Shown here: in pieces, positions 1 through 7,044 of the stretch
Layout: each line of letters starts with the position of its first letter
How positions within the stretch are numbered: the stretch's first letter is position 1
DNA from: Ignavibacteriaceae bacterium
Lineage (GTDB): Bacteria; Bacteroidota; Ignavibacteria; Ignavibacteriales; Ignavibacteriaceae
Assembly (NCBI GenBank): GCA_025455085.1
Contig: JALONF010000006.1
Coordinates: forward strand, 1-19,093
DNA: 19,093 nt
Reading direction: 5' to 3'
Made by a program: the position numbers and the translations under genes
The notes under the pieces: model-generated
Seen by the model: only the letters and a program-made list of their open reading frames with translations
What the model was told of the DNA's origin: nothing
Databases searched by the model: none

Positions 1-63
1 TTATCAAGAGCACCTTTCTCTGAAAAGGGCCGAAGTGATTTTCTTCATTTTGAAGTTTTGTAA
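1..63 (+). CDS. Possible 3' end of an upstream gene (20 codons, unassigned)
   Basis: Frame 1 is open from the window edge to a TAA at 61-63, giving a peptide that ends ...FLHFEVL, 19 bases before amrS. A second frame is also open here (to a TGA at 64-66), so the reading is not certain. In many genomes amrS follows the genes for its Memo and AMMECR1 partners (amrB, amrA), so either could end here. The visible residues are too few to assign a family. Confidence 0.3.
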   Translation, partial: LSRAPFSEKGRSDFLHFEVL

Positions 64-82
64 TTGAAGATTAAATAGACAG

Positions 83-1099
83 ATGGATAAAGTTTTAGCA
101 AAATGGTGGGAACCAACCAGCGGAGATAAAATTCTCTGCACACTTTGTCCAAGGTATTGCGAGATTGGAGAAGGACAGCCGGGCTTTTGTTATATCAGGC
201 AAAACATTGATGGAAAACTTTATTCAATTGGTTACGGTAGACCAACTGGTTTTGCAATCGATCCAATTGAAAAAAAACCACTCAATCATTTTCTTCCCGG
301 CTCTACAATATTAAGCTTTGGAACTGCCGGATGCAACCTCGGATGTAAGTTTTGTCAGAACTGGTCAATGAGCAAAGCAAAGATTGATGATTCTAATTCG
401 CTTGAAGCCTCAGCTGAAGATGTAGTGAATCTTGCTAAGAGATATAATACTCCTTCAATTGCTTTCACATATAACGATCCAACTATTTTCGGTGAGTATG
501 TAATTGATATTTCGAAAATTGCAAGAGAAGAAGGAATCACATCAGTGATGGTGACTGCAGGTTATATCGATAAAGAAGCCCGCAAGGATGTTTACAAATA
601 CATAGATGCCGCAAATGTTGATCTGAAAGGATTTACTGAAAGATTTTACTGGAAGAATACGTACTCGCATCTTGATGATGTGTTGGATACTCTCGTCTGG
701 TTAAAAAATGAAACTGATGTTTGGATTGAACTGACAACTTTGTTAATTCCTGATGAGAATGATTCTTCGGAAGAAATTAAGCTGGAGTGTGACTGGATAC
801 TTAAAAACCTTGGTGATAGTGTTCCTTTACACTTCACTGCTTTTCATCCTGACTTCAAAATGAGAGATAAAGAAAGAACGCCGGAAGAAACTCTCACACG
901 TGCAAGAAAGATTGCAATGGATATGGGAATCAAATATTGTTATGTCGGGAATGTCCATAACACAGAAGGCCAAACTACATACTGCCCGAATTGCAAAGAG
1001 AAATTGATTAAACGAGATTGGCACTCTGTAATATCGAATAAAATAGTTAATGGATGTTGCAAATCCTGCGGTGAAAAAATTGATGGAGTTTTTAATTAA
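83..1099 (+). CDS. amrS: AmmeMemoRadiSam system radical SAM enzyme
   Basis: This is a radical S-adenosylmethionine enzyme related to pyruvate formate-lyase activating enzymes. Its family is found with Memo-like and AMMECR1-like proteins in the AmmeMemoRadiSam group, whose reaction is not firmly established. The protein is 338 residues, normal for the family. The iron-sulfur motif CxxxCxxC is seen as C84, C88 and C91 (CNLGCKFC), followed by QNW. Four N-terminal cysteines (C19, C22, C26, C36) and the GRPTGFAIDPIEKKPL stretch with NHFLPGS are typical of this subfamily. A C-terminal zinc-ribbon-like pair, C301xxC304 and C326xxC329, closes the protein. The start is the first ATG after the upstream stop; no strong ribosome binding site is seen. 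The family assignment is firm. The cellular role is unknown, and Memo/AMMECR1 partners are not visible in this window. Confidence 0.9.
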   Translation: MDKVLAKWWEPTSGDKILCTLCPRYCEIGEGQPGFCYIRQNIDGKLYSIGYGRPTGFAIDPIEKKPLNHFLPGSTILSFGTAGCNLGCKFCQNWSMSKAKIDDSNSLEASAEDVVNLAKRYNTPSIAFTYNDPTIFGEYVIDISKIAREEGITSVMVTAGYIDKEARKDVYKYIDAANVDLKGFTERFYWKNTYSHLDDVLDTLVWLKNETDVWIELTTLLIPDENDSSEEIKLECDWILKNLGDSVPLHFTAFHPDFKMRDKERTPEETLTRARKIAMDMGIKYCYVGNVHNTEGQTTYCPNCKEKLIKRDWHSVISNKIVNGCCKSCGEKIDGVFN

Positions 1100-1149
1100 T
1101 TCTTTACTCCGATGGTTTGCAGATAATTAATTATCATATCAAATATTTT

Positions 1150-1157
1150 TAACTTTG
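1150..1157 (+). promoter_or_regulatory. Bacteroidota-type -7 element upstream of the dehydrogenase gene
   Basis: TAACTTTG is a perfect match to TAnnTTTG, the -7 element of Bacteroidota sigma-A promoters, and lies 32 bases before the ATG at 1190. The nearest upstream TTTG (1116-1119) is about 30 bases away, too far for the usual 19-21 spacing, so the -33 half is poor. The element suggests separate transcription from amrS. Confidence 0.4.
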
Positions 1158-1189
1158 CTTTAATAATCTTTCACTTTTCGAGAAATTAA

Positions 1190-1966
1190 ATGAGCTTATT
1201 AAAAGGGAAAATAACATTGATAACCGGTGCTTCATCGGGTATTGGGAAAGCCTGTGCTGAAGTTTTTGCAAGAGAAAAATCAAATTTAATTTTGGCTGCG
1301 AGAAGAATAGAACGAGTAAAGGCACTTGCCAAAAAAGTGGAAAAGCAGTATGCAATAAAAATAAAGTGTATCGGACTTGATGTGCGGGACTATGAACAGG
1401 TAGAAAAAGCGATTAACTCATTAGAAAGTAATTGGAAAAAGATTGATATCCTCATTAACAATGCTGGACTCTCACGCGGACTGGATAAAATTCACGAAGG
1501 AAAAAAGGAAGACTGGGATGAAATGATTGATACGAATATTAAGGGACTTGCATATGTTACTCGTCATGTTGTTCCGTTAATGATAAAGAAAAAAAAAGGA
1601 CACATAATCAACATTGGTTCAACAGCAGGACACGATGTTTATCCTGCCGGAAATGTATATGCTGCGACCAAATTTGCAGTTAAAGCGCTTAGTCAGTCTA
1701 CTCGTTATGATGTGCTGGATAAAGGAATAAAAGTTTCAAGCGTCGATCCGGGAATGGTTGAAACAGAATTCAGCATCGTAAGATTCAGAGGAGATAAGGA
1801 AAGAGCAAAGAAAGTTTATACTGGAATAAAACCTCTTAGTCCAGAGGATGTTGCAGAAGCAGTTTTATTCTGTGCTACAAGACCGCAGAACGTAAATATC
1901 AACCAGGTTATTCTAACACCGCTGGCACAAGCGTCTTCAACACAATTAATTAGAAAAGAAAAATAA
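1190..1966 (+). CDS. ydfG: SDR-family NADP-dependent dehydrogenase, YdfG-like
   Basis: This is a short-chain dehydrogenase/reductase that resembles E. coli YdfG, an NADP-dependent 3-hydroxy acid (serine/allo-threonine) dehydrogenase of the cytosol. The 258-residue chain shows the classical layout: nucleotide-binding TGASSGIG at 12-19, an arginine pair at 38-39 that favours NADP over NAD, D64 before the adenine pocket, NNAG at 90-93, and a catalytic set of N116, S144, Y157 and K161 (YAATK). HIINIGSTAG, a DPGMVETEFS stretch and the C-terminal VNIN segment match the YdfG branch. The substrate cannot be read from sequence. The gene is 90 bases after amrS and ends directly against the convergent yciO-like gene, with the two stop codons adjacent and no space between them. 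Confidence 0.85.
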   Translation: MSLLKGKITLITGASSGIGKACAEVFAREKSNLILAARRIERVKALAKKVEKQYAIKIKCIGLDVRDYEQVEKAINSLESNWKKIDILINNAGLSRGLDKIHEGKKEDWDEMIDTNIKGLAYVTRHVVPLMIKKKKGHIINIGSTAGHDVYPAGNVYAATKFAVKALSQSTRYDVLDKGIKVSSVDPGMVETEFSIVRFRGDKERAKKVYTGIKPLSPEDVAEAVLFCATRPQNVNINQVILTPLAQASSTQLIRKEK

Positions 1967-2578
1967 TTAAGCAAAAGTTGTAATATCACCAGCACCTTCA
2001 CGTACAACCACAGGCTCTTCTCCGCTCAAATCAATTACGCTGGATGGTTTTCCGCTCAGATTTCCAGATGCAAGCATCAAATCAACCTGAGAATTAAATA
2101 CTGCTTTTATCTCCTGCGGATCAATAATTAATTCACCTTTGCGTGTTGTTGTACTGGTACTTACTATCGGATTACCTAATCCTTCAACAATTTTCAACGC
2201 AACAGGATGATCGGGAATTCTAATCCCGACAGTTTTTCTTTTACTCCATAATTTCTTGGGAACATTCTTTGCCGCAGGCAGAATAAAGGTATATGGACCC
2301 GGTAATAAGCGCTTCATTGTTTTATATGCATAATCAGATACCTTCGCATACCTGGCAATATCTTTCAAATCAGGGCAAATAAAACTTAATAATTTTATAT
2401 CAGGATTACTTTTAATTTCTTTAACTCTGTCCAGTGCCTGCTTATTGAAAATATCGCATCCGATTCCATATACTGTGTCGGTGGGATAAATAATCACACC
2501 ACCATCTTTAAGAATATTAATAGCTTTATTTATAAACCTGAGTTCCGGATTGACAGGATGTAATTCATAATAATCCAT
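1967..2578 (-). CDS. yciO: Sua5/YciO/YrdC-family protein, YciO-like
   Basis: The protein (203 residues) belongs to the fold that makes threonylcarbamoyl-AMP from threonine, bicarbonate and ATP for the t6A modification of tRNA. It follows E. coli YciO along its length: an N-terminal HPxNPxxR segment, GGVIIYPTDTVYGIGC around 27-42, a PGPYTFIL segment near 93-100, KTVGIRIPDHP near 114-124, and a C-terminal VIDLSxxxPVVVREGAGD. Two TsaC/Sua5 signatures are altered. KxR reads KSN before the conserved proline, and the SAN triplet region reads STSTTTRKG. It is therefore safer to name the family than to assert TC-AMP synthase activity, although similar proteins in Bacteroidota are often annotated as that enzyme. 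A good ribosome binding site (AAAGGAG) precedes the ATG. No sugar- or nucleotide-linked neighbour helps. Confidence 0.85.
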   Translation of the reverse strand: MDYYELHPVNPELRFINKAINILKDGGVIIYPTDTVYGIGCDIFNKQALDRVKEIKSNPDIKLLSFICPDLKDIARYAKVSDYAYKTMKRLLPGPYTFILPAAKNVPKKLWSKRKTVGIRIPDHPVALKIVEGLGNPIVSTSTTTRKGELIIDPQEIKAVFNSQVDLMLASGNLSGKPSSVIDLSGEEPVVVREGAGDITTFA

Positions 2579-2724
2579 TGGGCTCCTTTAAATGCTCCCG
2601 AGGCTAATTATTGTTGACTAGAAGTAAAATACCACTGCTAAGATAGAATTTTGATTGAATTTTTCAACCCAAAATTAATATTTTAAAGTGCGATAAATAG
2701 GATAAAAACATAGGAAAATATCAT

Positions 2725-2753
2725 TTTGTTTAAGTAAAAAATCTTTATATTTA
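2725..2753 (+). promoter_or_regulatory. Probable promoter of rpmB
   Basis: TTTG (2725-2728) is followed after 17 bases by TATATTTA (2746-2753), which matches seven of eight positions of TAnnTTTG and contains the sigma70-like TATATT. The spacing is slightly shorter than the usual 19-21 for Bacteroidota. It would put the transcript start near 2760, about 35 bases before the rpmB ATG. The rest of the 2579-2774 gap shows no gene; a TTGACT at 2614-2619 has no convincing -10 partner. Confidence 0.4.
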
Positions 2754-2795
2754 GCGCTCAAAATTTAACAGTTATTGATATCAAAGGAGTTTATA

Positions 2796-3035
2796 ATGGC
2801 TAGAAAATGTCAGGTCTCAGGAACAGGGCCACGATACGGAAGCAGTATTTCCCATGCTCATAATAAGACTAAAAGAAGATTTTTACCCAATCTGCAAAAG
2901 AAGAGAATCTGGGTTCAGGAATTAAACCGCGAGGTTACAATTAAATTATCAGCAAAGTCTTTGAAGACCATAAGCAAAAACGGAACTGCCGATATTGCCA
3001 AAATGATCAGGGAAAAGAAAATTAAAGTTAATTGA
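2796..3035 (+). CDS. rpmB: 50S ribosomal protein L28
   Basis: L28 is a small basic protein of the large ribosomal subunit. The opening MARKCQVSGTGPRYGSSISH, followed by HNKTKRRFLPNLQKKR, is diagnostic, and 79 residues is the normal length. The open frame can be extended to a TTG at 2775, but the ATG at 2796 is chosen: AAAGGAG (2784-2790) lies directly before it and would fall inside the extension, and the family begins with MARK or MSRxC. The gene stands alone between a promoter-like site and a strong terminator. It is not followed by rpmG or a tRNA, its frequent neighbours elsewhere. Confidence 0.95.
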   Translation: MARKCQVSGTGPRYGSSISHAHNKTKRRFLPNLQKKRIWVQELNREVTIKLSAKSLKTISKNGTADIAKMIREKKIKVN

Positions 3036-3057
3036 ATTTAAAGAAGTATTTAAAATC

Positions 3058-3086
3058 AAAAGGGAAGCAAACTGCTTCCCTTTTTT
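3058..3086. terminator. Bidirectional intrinsic terminator between rpmB and rplI
   Basis: A perfect 12-base-pair stem (arms 3058-3069 and 3073-3084) closes on the three-base loop AAC. Its core is GGGAAGCA / TGCTTCCC. A run of T follows on the plus strand (to 3086). On the minus strand the four A at 3058-3061 become T, followed by GATTTT. It can thus stop both rpmB transcripts and those of the rpsF-ssb-rpsR-rplI operon, whose last stop codon is 22 bases away. Confidence 0.9.
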
Positions 3087-3105
3087 AGTTCATGCTCTTG
3101 ATTGT

Positions 3106-3549
3106 CTACTCTCTTACAACCCAAACTTTAACCTTAGCACCAACACTGGGATGAACTTTTATGTTTACACTGTAAATGCCAAGTGTCTTTATAGACTCTT
3201 CAATTTCAATTTTTCTTTTATCAATTTCGTAACCTTTTTCTTTAAGGTTATCAGCGATCATCTGGGAAGTAACAGTACCAAAAATCTTATCTTCCTCTCC
3301 AACCTGAACAGGGATGGTAATCGAGACTTTTTCTAATTCAGTTGCTAAATTTTCAGCTGCCTGTAATTCGTGCTTGGCTTTCTTGATTACTGCTTTTTTC
3401 TCATCTTCAAGGGCTCTTAAATTTCCATCAAGAGCAATGTAGGCAATCTTTCTCGGCAGGAGGAAATTATGAGCATAGCCATCTTTAACATCAACAACCT
3501 CGCCTACCTGTCCAAGCGGTTCATAATTCTGTCTTAATATTACTTTCAT
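3106..3549 (-). CDS. rplI: 50S ribosomal protein L9
   Basis: L9 binds 23S rRNA near the L1 stalk. The N-terminal domain shows the family signature: MKVILRQNYEPLGQVGEVV, then VKDGYAHNFLLPRKIA. A charged connecting helix follows from about 43 to 75, and then the C-terminal rRNA-binding domain with GEEDKIFGTVTSQMIADNL and a final HPSVGAKVKVWV. The 147 residues are complete. AAAGGAG precedes the ATG. It is the last gene of the leftward operon, 16 bases after rpsR, and is followed by the bidirectional terminator. Confidence 0.97.
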   Translation of the reverse strand: MKVILRQNYEPLGQVGEVVDVKDGYAHNFLLPRKIAYIALDGNLRALEDEKKAVIKKAKHELQAAENLATELEKVSITIPVQVGEEDKIFGTVTSQMIADNLKEKGYEIDKRKIEIEESIKTLGIYSVNIKVHPSVGAKVKVWVVRE

Positions 3550-3565
3550 GATATAACTCCTTTTA

Positions 3566-3805
3566 CTATCTAATGCTTTCAGAGACGTATGGCAGCAGAG
3601 CCATATGCCGTGCTCTCTTTACTGCAATCGCGAGCTGTCTTTGATATTTGGAACTGGTACCGGTAATCCTTTTTGGAATTATTCTTCCCTGCTCGGAAAC
3701 AAACTTTTGCAGCAGCTTAACATTTTTATAATCAATATATTTGATTTTTGCCTGTGTAAAGCGGCAGATTCTTTTTGTTTTGATTTCTTTTTTTTGCGTC
3801 ATCAT
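3566..3805 (-). CDS. rpsR: 30S ribosomal protein S18
   Basis: S18 pairs with S6 on the platform of the small subunit. Recognisable segments are CRFTQAKIKYIDYKNVKLLQKF, FVSEQGRIIPKRITG and the C-terminal HMALLPYV. The length (79 residues) is normal. Two successive ATG codons (3805-3803 and 3802-3800) are both possible starts; the first is listed. The start lies two bases after the ssb stop, and its GAAGGA ribosome binding site (3815-3820) is inside the last ssb codons, so translation of the two genes is probably coupled. Confidence 0.97.
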   Translation of the reverse strand: MMTQKKEIKTKRICRFTQAKIKYIDYKNVKLLQKFVSEQGRIIPKRITGTSSKYQRQLAIAVKRARHMALLPYVSESIR

Positions 3806-3807
3806 AA

Positions 3808-4293
3808 TTATTTATCCTTCATTAAATCTGATTCTTCATTTGATAAAAATTTGTCAAAAGAATCCTCTGTGTAATCAGCATCGTTTTCCTCTATAACTAC
3901 AGAATTATCTTCTTCATCGCTAATAGCATCAGCATCAACAAATTTTCCTCTCTTATTAAGGAACTGGATTCTTCTTGCTTTGATTTCAACTATACTGCGG
4001 TTATGCCCATCATCTGTTTTCCACGTCCTGCTTTGCAATTCGCCATCAACTAAAACAGCGGAACCCTTTTTGAGTCTTTCTTTACAGCTTTCTGCGAGCT
4101 TATTCCATGCAACAATGCCAACGTAGCAAACATCCTCCTGCCAGGAATTAGTGCTGTCTTTGAATCTTCTATTTGAAGCTAAAGAGAAATTTACAACCGG
4201 GGTTTTGTTTGTTGTTTCTCTGAAGATTGGGTCTTTTGTTAAATTGCCAGCAACTATCACGTAATTAATTTCCGGCATTTTCAGTTCGGCCAT
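3808..4293 (-). CDS. ssb: Single-stranded DNA-binding protein with atypical C-terminus
   Basis: SSB coats single-stranded DNA in replication, repair and recombination. The OB fold covers about residues 7-113: INYVIVAGNLTKDPIFRET, VNFSLASNRRF, W63NKLAESC, KKGSAVLVDGELQSRTW and the closing VEIKARRIQFL. Its position between rpsF and rpsR is the classical one. The tail (114-161) is acidic as expected, but it ends ...SDLMKDK and does not carry the DDDIPF-like tip that in most bacterial SSBs recruits repair and replication partners. No frameshift in the last codons would restore such a tip. Either a divergent tip is used, for example the internal DSFDKF at 144-149, or a second SSB exists elsewhere. 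A GGAGG ribosome binding site precedes the ATG. Confidence 0.93.
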   Translation of the reverse strand: MAELKMPEINYVIVAGNLTKDPIFRETTNKTPVVNFSLASNRRFKDSTNSWQEDVCYVGIVAWNKLAESCKERLKKGSAVLVDGELQSRTWKTDDGHNRSIVEIKARRIQFLNKRGKFVDADAISDEEDNSVVIEENDADYTEDSFDKFLSNEESDLMKDK

Positions 4294-4325
4294 GGTTTAA
4301 TCCTCCATCATATCATTGTTTATGT

Positions 4326-4748
4326 TTATACGTCAATTACAGGTGTCTCTTCAACATCCTCATCAGTTTCTTCCGGAGGAACTACTGGTATTTGTTCCAC
4401 TTCTTCAACTAATTGAGGTAACAGAGATTTATCAAGTTCAATTTGCTCGAGTGCTTCTTTTGAGAGGGTAATTGTTAGATATCTTAATATCGTTTCATCT
4501 AACTGATAATATCTTTCAAGTTTTGGAATGAGATCTGGCAGGGAATTAAATCTGAAGATTGCATAATAACCGATCTTGCTTTTCTTTACTTGATAGGCAA
4601 GTCTTTTTCTTCCCCAATCTTCGACTTCTAATATCTCACCGCCGTTGGTAATAATATTGTCTTTAACTCTTCCGATGAGATTTTTTATGGCTTCATCATC
4701 AAGTGCAGCATTTATTAGAATGGCACTTTCGTATACACGCTTACTCAT
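4326..4748 (-). CDS. rpsF: 30S ribosomal protein S6
   Basis: S6 binds 16S rRNA with S18 on the platform of the small ribosomal subunit. The core of about 100 residues shows the ferredoxin-like pattern: YESAILINAALDDEAI, GGEILEVEDWGRKRLAYQVKKSKIGYYAIFRF, then LERYYQLDETILRYLTI. The C-terminus (about 103-140) is a non-conserved acidic, proline-containing extension, common in S6. GGGAGG precedes the ATG. Order and orientation rpsF-ssb-rpsR-rplI are those of many bacteria. The 91-base gap to hppA upstream holds no gene and may include leader structure. Confidence 0.97.
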   Translation of the reverse strand: MSKRVYESAILINAALDDEAIKNLIGRVKDNIITNGGEILEVEDWGRKRLAYQVKKSKIGYYAIFRFNSLPDLIPKLERYYQLDETILRYLTITLSKEALEQIELDKSLLPQLVEEVEQIPVVPPEETDEDVEETPVIDV

Positions 4749-4781
4749 TTATAAAACTACCTCCCTATGGACTTAAGGCCT

Positions 4782-4800
4782 CTTGCAATAAAATTGCAGG
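4782..4800 (-). promoter_or_regulatory. Hairpin in the rpsF leader (possible regulatory structure)
   Basis: In the gap between hppA and rpsF, TGCAAT (4784-4789) pairs with ATTGCA (4793-4798) across a three-base AAA loop, extended by one wobble and one C-G pair. On the transcribed (minus) strand no run of U follows, so it is not an intrinsic terminator. S6 operon leaders in other bacteria carry an S6:S18 binding hairpin with a conserved CCG bulge; I do not see the CCG here. The function is unproven. Confidence 0.25.
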
Positions 4801-4839
4801 AAGCAGGGTTGTTAAAAAATAATCTTTTGGGCGACAAAT

Positions 4840-7026
4840 CTATTTAATTAATGGGGCAATAACAAGTGCAATCACGGCCATTAATTTGATTAATATATTC
4901 AAAGAAGGACCAGAAGTGTCCTTAAATGGATCACCAACAGTATCACCGACCACAGCAGCTTTATGAGGATCTGATCCCTTGAGATACTTCTCACCACCAA
5001 CTTCAAAGCCGCTTTCAAACATTTTTTTAGCATTATCCCAGGCACCGCCTGCATTGGCCTGAAAAATAGCCATTAAAACACCTGTAACAGTCACTCCAGC
5101 TAAAAGACCGCCGAGCATTTCAGCGCCTCCTAGAAAACCAACTCCAACTGGAGTCAACACTGCAAGTAATCCTGGAATAACCATTTTTTTGATTGCAGCA
5201 TTAGTTGAAATTTCTACACATTTTCCATATTCCGCAGCCCCATCAGCTTCTTCAAATGTTTTGACATCTTCCTGAGACCATTCAGACTGTTCTTCACCAT
5301 GATACTTTTTCATAATTGCAAGTGCTTTCGTAAGCGCAGGGATGTTTTTGAATTGTCTTCGAACTTCTTCAATCATGGCCATTGCAGCTTTTCCAACTGC
5401 ACTCATTGCTAATGCTGAGAATAAGAAAGGAAGCATTCCGCCAACAAATAAGCCAGCCATGACTCCTGCCTTGGAAATATCAATTGATTTGATGTTTGCG
5501 GCTGTCATGAAAGCACCAAACAGAGCCAATGCAGTTAATGCTGCAGAACCAATAGCAAATCCTTTTCCAATTGCAGCGGTTGTATTTCCAACTGCGTCCA
5601 ACTTATCTGTTCTTTCTCTTACTTCTTTTGGAAGCTTTGACATTTCCGCAATACCACCAGCGTTATCTGAAACTGGACCGTATGCATCAACTGCTAACTG
5701 GATACCTGTATTTGAGAGCATACCAACAGCAGCAATTGCAATTCCGTACAATCCGCCAAAATGAAATGCAGCAATTATAGAAATTGCAATTATTATTACA
5801 GGAATAGCTGTGGAGAACATACCATTACTGAGACCAGCAATAATATTTGTTGCGGTTCCGGTTAAAGATTGTCTCGCAATTGATTTGACAGGAGGTTTAC
5901 CAAAACCAGTAAAGAATTCAGTAATCACTCCGATTAGAACACCGGCGACCAAACCAATACCTGTAGCAAAGAAAATACCGAGTGAAGTTATTTGGTATGA
6001 AATTCCATATAGCGGATCGTCATAAGTCCACTGAGCAGGTAATATCCAGTCAATTATAAAATATAAAGCAATGATCATTAAAAATGATGAGCCAAATTCA
6101 CCAAGGTTCAGAGCTTTTTGTGGATCGCCGCCCTCTTTAACTCTGACAAACAATGTTCCTAATATGGACATGACAATTCCGATTCCCGCTATGGCAAGAG
6201 GAAGAAGAATCGCGCCAAGCCCATTGTAGTTCTCAGCAAATTCGGGTAAACCGAAGAATGCTGCACCGAGAACCATCGTTCCGATTATTGACCCAACATA
6301 AGATTCAAATAAATCTGCACCCATTCCGGCAACGTCACCAACGTTATCGCCAACGTTATCGGCTATTGTAGCAGGATTTAAAGGATGATCTTCTGGAATT
6401 CCAGCTTCAACTTTACCAACTAGATCAGCACCAACATCAGCAGCTTTTGTATAAATACCACCGCCTACACGAGCAAAGAGTGCGATAGAGGAGGCACCAA
6501 AAGAAAATCCGGTTATTACAGTAACTACTCTATTAAGATCGTGGATATTACTCACACCGAATAAATCAGAATAAACGATAAAAAGAGTTCCCAAACCAAG
6601 CACACCCAGTCCAACTACTGCCATACCCATAACAGATCCACCAGCAAAAGCAACCTCAAGGGCTTTACCAAGACTGGTTCTTGCAGCATTTGTAGTTCTA
6701 ACATTTGCTTTTGTTGCAACTCTCATTCCGATATAACCAGCAAGAGCTGAACACAAAGCACCCACGATAAATGAAACTGCAACGAGAGGTGAGGAATCAA
6801 CAGGGTCTGCAGAAATCGCAAGCAGAATGGCAACACAAACAACAAAGATGGAAAGGATTTTATATTCAGATTTTAGAAAAGCCATCGCCCCTTCAGAGAT
6901 ATGACCGGCGATTTTTTTCATTCTATCAGTACCGGGGTCTTTTTTATTTATCCAGGAAGATTTAAAAAAAGTAAATAGAAGTGCTATAACTCCGAAGAAA
7001 GGAATGATATAAAAGAATGATGGCAT
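4840..7026 (-). CDS. hppA: Membrane-bound ion-pumping pyrophosphatase, probably K+-dependent
   Basis: The protein hydrolyses pyrophosphate in the cytosol and pumps ions across the inner membrane. It has 728 residues and about 16 hydrophobic segments. Catalytic loops are intact: GIYTKAADVGADLVGKVEAG (190-209), the D223/D227/D231 series, and C-terminal GGAWDNAKK and GDTVGDPFKDTSGPSLN. GNTTAAIGKG (480-489) has alanine at position 484, where K+-independent enzymes have lysine, so K+ dependence is expected. In helix 6, D238-LF-E241-S242 matches the D243/E246/S247 set of the Thermotoga Na+ pump, whereas plant H+ pumps have this glutamate one turn later. A Na+ pump or a dual Na+/H+ pump is therefore likelier than a pure H+ pump, but this is inference. 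A GGGAG ribosome binding site and an 18-base gap after pth suggest co-transcription. Confidence 0.95.
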   Translation of the reverse strand: MPSFFYIIPFFGVIALLFTFFKSSWINKKDPGTDRMKKIAGHISEGAMAFLKSEYKILSIFVVCVAILLAISADPVDSSPLVAVSFIVGALCSALAGYIGMRVATKANVRTTNAARTSLGKALEVAFAGGSVMGMAVVGLGVLGLGTLFIVYSDLFGVSNIHDLNRVVTVITGFSFGASSIALFARVGGGIYTKAADVGADLVGKVEAGIPEDHPLNPATIADNVGDNVGDVAGMGADLFESYVGSIIGTMVLGAAFFGLPEFAENYNGLGAILLPLAIAGIGIVMSILGTLFVRVKEGGDPQKALNLGEFGSSFLMIIALYFIIDWILPAQWTYDDPLYGISYQITSLGIFFATGIGLVAGVLIGVITEFFTGFGKPPVKSIARQSLTGTATNIIAGLSNGMFSTAIPVIIIAISIIAAFHFGGLYGIAIAAVGMLSNTGIQLAVDAYGPVSDNAGGIAEMSKLPKEVRERTDKLDAVGNTTAAIGKGFAIGSAALTALALFGAFMTAANIKSIDISKAGVMAGLFVGGMLPFLFSALAMSAVGKAAMAMIEEVRRQFKNIPALTKALAIMKKYHGEEQSEWSQEDVKTFEEADGAAEYGKCVEISTNAAIKKMVIPGLLAVLTPVGVGFLGGAEMLGGLLAGVTVTGVLMAIFQANAGGAWDNAKKMFESGFEVGGEKYLKGSDPHKAAVVGDTVGDPFKDTSGPSLNILIKLMAVIALVIAPLIK

Positions 7027-7044
7027 AATTTTCTCCCGTGGTTA

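Noticed and set aside
1946..1970. TTAATTA / TAATTAA inverted repeat at the convergent junction
   Set aside because: Seven A-T pairs with an 11-base loop are too weak for a terminator.
2775..2795. Longer rpmB reading from a TTG at 2775
   Set aside because: It would place the AAAGGAG ribosome binding site inside the gene and add residues absent from the L28 family; ATG at 2796 is clearly better.
5342..5764. 140-codon plus-strand open frame inside hppA
   Set aside because: It lies opposite well-conserved HppA helices, matches no family and has no ribosome binding site; it is a shadow of the real gene.
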